From the NCBI GenBank assembly GCA_035688305.1, contig DASSNC010000135.1, positions 1 to 7,363 on the forward strand: a stretch of DNA of 7,363 nucleotides. The letters run 5' to 3'. Within the stretch, counting starts at the first letter, position 1, and every line of letters starts with the position of its first letter. Shown here one piece after another: positions 1 through 4,422 of this stretch. Origin of the DNA: 66-474 sp035688305. Lineage in GTDB: Bacteria > Pseudomonadota > Gammaproteobacteria > Xanthomonadales > Rhodanobacteraceae. The translations under genes and the position numbers were made by a program. The notes beneath the pieces were generated by a model. That model was not told the origin of the DNA, did not search any database, and saw nothing but the letters and a program-made list of their open reading frames with translations.

Positions 1-965
1 GCCATCGTGCGCGTCAACTCGCCGCCCAACAGGGTCCAGCCGTTGAGCGCACCGAGCCCGCTTACCATCACGAACAGGGCGATCCAGCGTCCGCTGCCGT
101 GCGCGAGCAGGCGGTCCATCAGCAGCGAGAACGGCGCGCTGGCGCCGGCGAGTTCGTGCTGCGGAATCAGCAGCATGGGGATCGTGCACACCAGAACGTA
201 CACCGCCACCGCCAGCACCGCGCCGGCCATGGTCGCACGCGGGATCGTGCGGCCGGGATTCTCGACGTGGGCCGCCGGCATGGTCGCCGATTCGATTCCC
301 ATCATCGCGAACAGGGTGAGAGTCACGGTGGCCGCCACGCCGCCCAGCGAAATCGGCGTGCTGGGCAGATGCGCGGTATAACTGTGCGGCGCCGAGAACA
401 GCAGCCATGCGCCCAGCGCGATGACGGCCGCCATCGGCACCAGCTTCAACGCCGTCGTGACGATCTGCACGCCGCCGCCGGCGCGCACGCCGAACAGGTT
501 GACCACGACCATTGTCCACACCAGCGCCAACGCCAGCCACACCGGAGGCAGCACATGGCCGGGCCCGACCACGGCCTCCATGTAGCCGACCACACCGGCC
601 GCGAGCGCGGTGTTGGTCAGCCACACCGAGACCCAGTAGGCCCACATCGTCAGGTACGCCGGCACCTCGCCAAGCGTGAGCCGGATGTAGTCGAACGGCC
701 CATCGGCATCGGGCAGAACGCGCGCCAGCTTCGCGAACACCGCGGCCAGCACCAGGCTGCCGGCCATCACCACGGCCCAGCCGACCAATCCGTTGAAACC
801 GTATGGCGCGAGCGAGGCGGGCAGGAGGAAGATGCCCATGCCGATGACGTTGCCGACCACCAGCGCGGTGCAGGTCCAGAAGCCGATCCGCCGGTCGGCG
901 CGGGCGCCGACTGCCGAATGCTGTGGCTCGGACGCGGGCGCGCCGCCCAGCCCAGTTCGATTCAT
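1..965 (-). CDS. AdiC-like APC-superfamily amino acid/amine permease (3' end cut by window edge)
   Basis: This is an inner-membrane transporter, probably an amino-acid or amine antiporter. Reading the minus strand from the ATG at 965 gives 321 open codons running off the window; family members are about 440-450 residues, so roughly the last quarter is missing. After a short polar N-terminus (residues 1-26) come successive hydrophobic helices. The first carries the APC signature GNVIGMGIFLLP (residues 38-49), the helix-1 break that binds substrate amino and carboxyl groups. FAMMGIESA (219-227) resembles AdiC helix 6, and Glu225 aligns with AdiC Glu208. GALNGWTLLGGE (305-316) resembles helix 8, and Trp310 aligns with AdiC Trp293. 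AdiC Ser26 is replaced by Met43, so arginine/agmatine specificity should not be assumed. The start overlaps the upstream Rieske gene's stop as ATGA and has no obvious ribosome-binding site, which implies translational coupling. The family call is firm; the substrate is unknown. Confidence 0.9.
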   Translation of the reverse strand, partial: MNRTGLGGAPASEPQHSAVGARADRRIGFWTCTALVVGNVIGMGIFLLPASLAPYGFNGLVGWAVVMAGSLVLAAVFAKLARVLPDADGPFDYIRLTLGEVPAYLTMWAYWVSVWLTNTALAAGVVGYMEAVVGPGHVLPPVWLALALVWTMVVVNLFGVRAGGGVQIVTTALKLVPMAAVIALGAWLLFSAPHSYTAHLPSTPISLGGVAATVTLTLFAMMGIESATMPAAHVENPGRTIPRATMAGAVLAVAVYVLVCTIPMLLIPQHELAGASAPFSLLMDRLLAHGSGRWIALFVMVSGLGALNGWTLLGGELTRTM

Positions 966-2032
966 GGCGACGCGACGGTCGCGCGCGCGTAGGCTGCGCA
1001 CATCAGGTTCTGGAAATGCCAGACGCCGCTTTCGCGCTTGGGGTTCAGCCGGCCGGGCGAGTAGTAGCCCGACGCCAGGCCCTTCTGCACCGCCTCGCAA
1101 ATCGCCGCGTCCTCGCCCTGCACTTCATCGCTGAACGACTGGTCGCCGTCGATCCGCGCCTGGGTGTGTTCGTCCTGTGCGTAGTAGTAATCGAACACCA
1201 CCCGGCAGCGATTCGGGCCCAGCGGCAGGATCACGTTGGTCTGCAGCCGTCCCGGCGTGATGTTCAACATAAGGTTCGGGTAAATGAAGTAGTAGAACGC
1301 CTCGCCGACGCCGTAGCCGACACCGCTGTCGCGCAACGGAGAGGTCTGCAGCGAATGCCACTCGAACAGTTCGGTGTGGTAGCTGCGGTAGTCGAGCGCC
1401 TTGGACAGCCCCGGGTGCACGTGCGGCAAATGGTAGCCTTCGACGTAGTTCTCGACGTAGATCTTCCAGTTGCACGCCATCTCGTAGTTGATCCGGCGAA
1501 AGTAGCGCATCGCGGAAAGATCGATCGGCGCGATGCGTTCGGCGATGCCCCCGTACACCTCGTCGAACGCCGGCACGTCTGGATCGAGCGCGATGAACAC
1601 CAGGCCTTGCCACTCGCGCACCTGCAGCGGCGGCAGCCGGATCTCCGCGACGTTGAAATCGCGCGCATCCTGCATTTCGGTGGCGGCGCGCAATTGGCCG
1701 TCGAGCTCGTAGGTCCAGCCGTGGTACTTGCAGCACAGCGCGCGCAGGCCCTTGCCGTTGCACAGCGCGAGCGGCCCGCCGCGATGGCGGCAGATGTTCG
1801 GGAAGCCGCGCAGGACGCCGTCCTGCCCGCGCACCAGCAGGATCGGCACGTCCGCGATCTGTCCGACCACGTGGTCGCCCGGTTCGGTCAATTGGTCGCG
1901 GTACGCCACCAGTTGCCAGCTTTGGGCGAACACCGCGCGACGCTCCAGATCGAGCGTGGCCTCGCCCGAATAGCGGTGCGGCGACATCGCGCGCGCGTGT
2001 TCGAGATCCTGGACCGCGTTGTCGTGGGACAT
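962..2032 (-). CDS. Rieske non-heme iron oxygenase, alpha subunit (carnitine/choline/betaine monooxygenase type)
   Basis: This is a cytoplasmic Rieske oxygenase that would use O2 and electrons from a separate reductase to hydroxylate a substrate, probably a quaternary or methylated amine. Numbering from the ATG at 2032 (356 residues): the Rieske [2Fe-2S] ligands are Cys81-x-His83 and Cys101-x2-His104, in CRHRGG and CKYHGW. The mononuclear iron site is His201 and His206 (in VEGYHLPHVHPGL) with Asp308 (in QGEDAAICEAVQ) as the likely carboxylate. The bridging acid between the two centres is Glu198, as in carnitine oxygenase CntA, rather than the Asp of aromatic-ring dioxygenases. No beta subunit is nearby, which fits homo-oligomeric alpha-only enzymes. 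An in-frame ATG at 2086 would add 18 Gly/Pro-rich residues. I prefer 2032 because it has an AGGG box 9 nt upstream, and the promoter at 2102-2130 would start the RNA at or inside the box serving 2086. The stop overlaps the permease start. The exact substrate cannot be told; an aromatic substrate is less likely. Confidence 0.9.
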   Translation of the reverse strand: MSHDNAVQDLEHARAMSPHRYSGEATLDLERRAVFAQSWQLVAYRDQLTEPGDHVVGQIADVPILLVRGQDGVLRGFPNICRHRGGPLALCNGKGLRALCCKYHGWTYELDGQLRAATEMQDARDFNVAEIRLPPLQVREWQGLVFIALDPDVPAFDEVYGGIAERIAPIDLSAMRYFRRINYEMACNWKIYVENYVEGYHLPHVHPGLSKALDYRSYHTELFEWHSLQTSPLRDSGVGYGVGEAFYYFIYPNLMLNITPGRLQTNVILPLGPNRCRVVFDYYYAQDEHTQARIDGDQSFSDEVQGEDAAICEAVQKGLASGYYSPGRLNPKRESGVWHFQNLMCAAYARATVASP

Positions 2033-2101
2033 GGGGTTCGACCCTGAACGACCGGGTGCCGGCGGCTGCGGACCCAGGCCGCACATGGCGGCATGCTCCC
2101 G

Positions 2102-2130
2102 AGTCTAGGCCGAGCGCCGCAAGGTGTCCA
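2102..2130 (-). promoter_or_regulatory. Candidate sigma70 promoter for the Rieske oxygenase-permease unit
   Basis: On the minus strand, TGGACA (2130-2125) matches the -35 consensus at 5 of 6 positions. It is followed by exactly 17 bases and then TAGACT (2107-2102), which matches the -10 consensus at 4 of 6. The predicted RNA start is at about 2094-2097. That leaves a leader of about 60 nt before the ATG at 2032 but only about 8-11 nt before the ATG at 2086. The position, directly upstream of the gene and at the end of a gene-free gap, supports the call. It is a motif match only. Confidence 0.55.
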
Positions 2131-2139
2131 CGCGCTCGG
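2110..2139. promoter_or_regulatory. Perfect inverted repeat straddling the -35 box, candidate operator
   Basis: CCGAGCGC (2110-2117) and its exact reverse complement GCGCTCGG (2132-2139) are separated by 14 bases, with arm centres 22 bp apart, about two helical turns. The -35 hexamer (2125-2130) lies in the central spacer. One arm occupies the -10/-35 spacer and the other lies just upstream of -35. A dimeric regulator bound there would control the oxygenase-permease unit directly. No T-tract follows, so it is not a terminator. No regulator gene is in the window, so the binding protein is unknown. Confidence 0.4.
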
Positions 2140-2422
2140 GCTGACGATCGATCGCGTGCCCGGGAACCCAGCACGGTGGCTGGCAGGAGCACATGCACAT
2201 GCGCGATGCTGACCGCGATTGCATGGCTGCCAGGCTCCGCCTGCCGCTGCAATGCGCCGGCGATCGGTTCGCTGCAGCAGGCGCTGGCGCATGCCGAACG
2301 ACTGCTTCGCTCCGATGCCATCTCGCCGGCCGAACAATGGCAGCCTGACCGTCCGCTACGCATTCGACCTCGGGTGGCAACGACGTGGAAACAGGGAAGT
2401 GGCAGATCCCGGATGTTGCGGC

Positions 2423-2439
2423 CATCGGCGATTCCGATG
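2423..2439 (-). other. Small stem-loop just after the sulfotransferase stop
   Basis: CATCGG (2423-2428) pairs with CCGATG (2434-2439) around a 5-nt loop, 16 bases downstream of the sulfotransferase stop codon on the minus strand. No run of U follows, so it does not look like a classical intrinsic terminator. It could help protect the mRNA 3' end or be chance. No better terminator for this gene was found in the interval. Confidence 0.25.
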
Positions 2440-2455
2440 CGTGAGGTGCCGGCTC

Positions 2456-4318
2456 TCAAGCGTCATAACCAAAGCGTTCGATCCACGGCTGCAAGATCGG
2501 CAGCACCGGTTCGAAATGCTCGCGATATGCCTGCCAACGGCCTACTGCCGCCGAATTCACCGGTTGTACCACTTGCGCATAGCTCGGTGTGGCGATGAAC
2601 TGCTTGCGACGCGCATTGCCGGCGAAATCCATCATGGATGACGCGTCCGTGACTTCCAGAAAATCCCCGAGCCTTGCCACGGCCGCGCCGGGATCGGCGA
2701 CGACCGTCTCGTATCGCCACTCCATGACACGCGGCTTGAACACCCCGATGTGCCCCAGGCACTGTTCGAACGCCTCCGTGTAGCCCTGCGCGAGCCGCGG
2801 CAGCGAGGAACACATCGCCCTGAACGCCGGCGATCGGAACGCCTGCATGCTGCAACTCAGCAGCACGTCGCACGGATGCCGGATGCACAGCACGATGCAC
2901 GCATCCGGGAACAGCCGCAGGATCATCGGCAGGCACAGCATGTTGAGCGGATTCTTGTCGACCAGTCGGCGCTGGCCGAGATCCGGCAAGGTGTGCGCGA
3001 CCAGCCTGCCATAGACCTGGCGCAACTGGTCGGTTTCGGTTCTGGTGAGATTGGCGAGGTCGGCGGGATAGCGCTGCCCCGCGTGTTCCATGCGCTCGAT
3101 CAGTTGGTAGATGTAGCCGCGCTCGTCCATCGAACGGAAATCCGGATGCGCGTCGAGCATCTGTTCCAGCAGCGTTGTTCCCGAGCGCGGAAAGCCGATC
3201 ACGAACACCGGACTCCGCAACATCGACGGGCTCGCCAAGCGTTTCCAGGTCGCATACGCCCGCCCGTCGACGGAGCGCGCCACCATCGGCAAGGGCTGGC
3301 CGGTCGCTGCCGACAGCTCCGGCGCAGCCTGCCGTGCGATTTCCATTTGCGCGGCGTGGGCAATTTCGAGCGCGCTCCATGCCTCGCGATAATGCCCTTG
3401 CCGGTCATGTGCCGTGGCGAGGCCGAAGGCAGCGCTCCCCACGGTCTCCGGATCCTTCGCGACCTCCAGTACGCGCCGATGGAGCGCGGCCGCGTCGGCA
3501 GGGCGATGCTCGCGCAGCGCCATCACCGCGTGCGCGCGCCACACGTCGATGCGTGTGTCGGTCTCACCTGCATCCAGGGCATCGAGGACATCCAGCGGCA
3601 GCCGCTGCAACTCGCGTCGCGCCTGATCCAGGAGATTGTTCCGCTCGTACAACGCGACGCGCTGCGCCGTAATGCGAAGCTGCATGGCGTGGGCTGCCGG
3701 CCTCTCGGGCAGGCGCGCCTGCGCCAACACTTTCAGCGCGATCTCCAGGCGTCCCAGGACTGACAAGATGGAAGCGAGGACCAACGCCTGCGAAGCCGGC
3801 TGCGGCGGCCATGCGTCGGCGCCCTCCAGCATGGCCTCCTCGCCCTCCAGATCCCCGCAGACGTGGCAGGCATGCGCCGCCTCCAGCCGAGCCTCGATGA
3901 ACCCCGGCGCAAGCCGTACCGCATCCAGCAACACGCCACGCGCCAGCGACCAGCGCTGCTGCTGGATGTACAGCAGGCCAAGGTTGTAATGCACGTCGGC
4001 ATTGCCAGGCGCCAACGACCTGGCCTTCGACAGCGCGCGTTCCGCCGCACCCACGTCACCCGCTTGCCGGCACGCTTCGCCGAGATTGTTCCACCACGCC
4101 GGAACACCCGGCTGGATGCACGTCAATCGTTCAAAGGTCTTCGCAGCCCGCGCGTAATCGCCCGCCTGCTGTTGCGCCATGCCCAGCAGCGCGAGGAACG
4201 CTTCATTGTCGGCCTCGACGTCGGAAGCCCGCGCGGCCAGCACCAGCACGCGTTGCGTGTCACCCGCATTCCACGCGGCGGCCATGGATTCGACGATGGC
4301 GGTGACCGAAGCAGTCAT
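2456..4318 (-). CDS. TPR-repeat sulfotransferase family protein
   Basis: This 620-residue fusion would transfer sulfate from PAPS to an acceptor selected or presented by its TPR part. The N-terminal half is helical: clear TPR units lie at about 39-70, 73-104 and 107-138 (each ending in a Pro-Gly turn), with degenerate helical repeats continuing to about 330. The C-terminal domain (about 368-620) carries the PAPS 5'-phosphosulfate loop FPRSGTTLLEQ (376-386), DKNPLN (454-459), and the 3'-phosphate motif with Arg480 and Ser488 in IRHPCDVLLSCS. It also has the late motif SYAQVVQPVN...VGRW (579-595) common in TPR-linked sulfotransferases. I see no signal peptide or membrane segment, so it is probably cytoplasmic. 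The ATG at 4318 has an AGGG box 10 nt upstream. The gene lies downstream of the TonB-dependent receptor across a terminator. The acceptor (tyrosine in a protein, a glycan or a small molecule) is unknown. All key PAPS-binding residues are present, so it looks active. Confidence 0.93.
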   Translation of the reverse strand: MTASVTAIVESMAAAWNAGDTQRVLVLAARASDVEADNEAFLALLGMAQQQAGDYARAAKTFERLTCIQPGVPAWWNNLGEACRQAGDVGAAERALSKARSLAPGNADVHYNLGLLYIQQQRWSLARGVLLDAVRLAPGFIEARLEAAHACHVCGDLEGEEAMLEGADAWPPQPASQALVLASILSVLGRLEIALKVLAQARLPERPAAHAMQLRITAQRVALYERNNLLDQARRELQRLPLDVLDALDAGETDTRIDVWRAHAVMALREHRPADAAALHRRVLEVAKDPETVGSAAFGLATAHDRQGHYREAWSALEIAHAAQMEIARQAAPELSAATGQPLPMVARSVDGRAYATWKRLASPSMLRSPVFVIGFPRSGTTLLEQMLDAHPDFRSMDERGYIYQLIERMEHAGQRYPADLANLTRTETDQLRQVYGRLVAHTLPDLGQRRLVDKNPLNMLCLPMILRLFPDACIVLCIRHPCDVLLSCSMQAFRSPAFRAMCSSLPRLAQGYTEAFEQCLGHIGVFKPRVMEWRYETVVADPGAAVARLGDFLEVTDASSMMDFAGNARRKQFIATPSYAQVVQPVNSAAVGRWQAYREHFEPVLPILQPWIERFGYDA

Positions 4319-4345
4319 GCAAAGACGGCCCTGCGAGATGGCGCC

Positions 4346-4351
4346 ACTCTA
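4346..4351 (-). promoter_or_regulatory. Possible -10 element for the sulfotransferase gene
   Basis: TAGAGT on the minus strand (4351-4346) matches TATAAT at 4 of 6 positions. It lies just downstream of the receptor's terminator and would start RNA near 4339, leaving a leader of about 20 nt that includes the AGGG box (4332-4329). The hexamer 17 bases upstream (GGCGGT) is a poor -35. The call is weak, but some promoter here, or readthrough of the terminator, is needed to express the gene. Confidence 0.25.
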
Positions 4352-4359
4352 GCGGACGC

Positions 4360-4387
4360 AAAAAGGGCACCGCCTGCGCGGTGCCCT
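4360..4387 (-). terminator. Rho-independent terminator of the TonB-dependent receptor gene
   Basis: A perfect 10-bp stem is formed by AGGGCACCGC (4364-4373) and GCGGTGCCCT (4378-4387) around the 4-nt loop CTGC. On the minus strand it is followed by a run of five T (4364-4360, the first being the base of the stem). It lies 35 bases past the receptor stop codon in the right orientation. The plus strand has no T-run after the stem, so it acts in one direction only. Confidence 0.9.
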
Positions 4388-4422
4388 CTCCCAGTCCTGC
4401 AGTCGCACCGGGTGGCGGACGC

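Larger units (their letters stand above)
2033..2455. other. Gene-free interval between sulfotransferase and Rieske oxygenase
   Basis: This stretch of more than 400 bases holds the promoter and inverted repeat described separately, plus the leader of the Rieske gene. Open frames exist on both strands (for example minus 2425-2105), but their translations are rich in Arg, Ser, Cys and Pro, have no recognisable domain and show no convincing ribosome-binding site, so I do not call a gene. One short plus-strand segment at about 2250-2400 looks slightly protein-like and is discussed as a finding. The palindrome CGATCGATCG occurs at 2145-2154, with no assigned role. Confidence 0.6.

Noticed and set aside
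99..992. Plus-strand open frame of 297 codons opposite the permease
   Set aside because: It is extremely rich in His, Arg, Gln and Gly, which is the antisense signature of a GC-rich membrane-protein gene.
923..2047. Plus-strand open frame of 374 codons opposite the Rieske gene
   Set aside because: It lies almost entirely antisense to a gene with intact metal-binding motifs, and its translation has an Arg/Val/His-rich shadow composition.
2145..2154. Palindrome CGATCGATCG as a regulator site
   Set aside because: It is a short tandem of a common self-complementary tetramer and stands alone. Nothing in the sequence ties it to the promoter 15 bases away.
2105..2425. Minus-strand 106-codon open frame in the gap
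   Set aside because: It has no ribosome-binding site of note, no domain and an Arg/Ser/Cys-rich makeup, and it spans the predicted promoter.
2750..3763. Plus-strand open frame of 337 codons opposite the sulfotransferase
   Set aside because: It is rich in Arg, Gln and His, has no recognisable domain, and is antisense to a well-supported gene.
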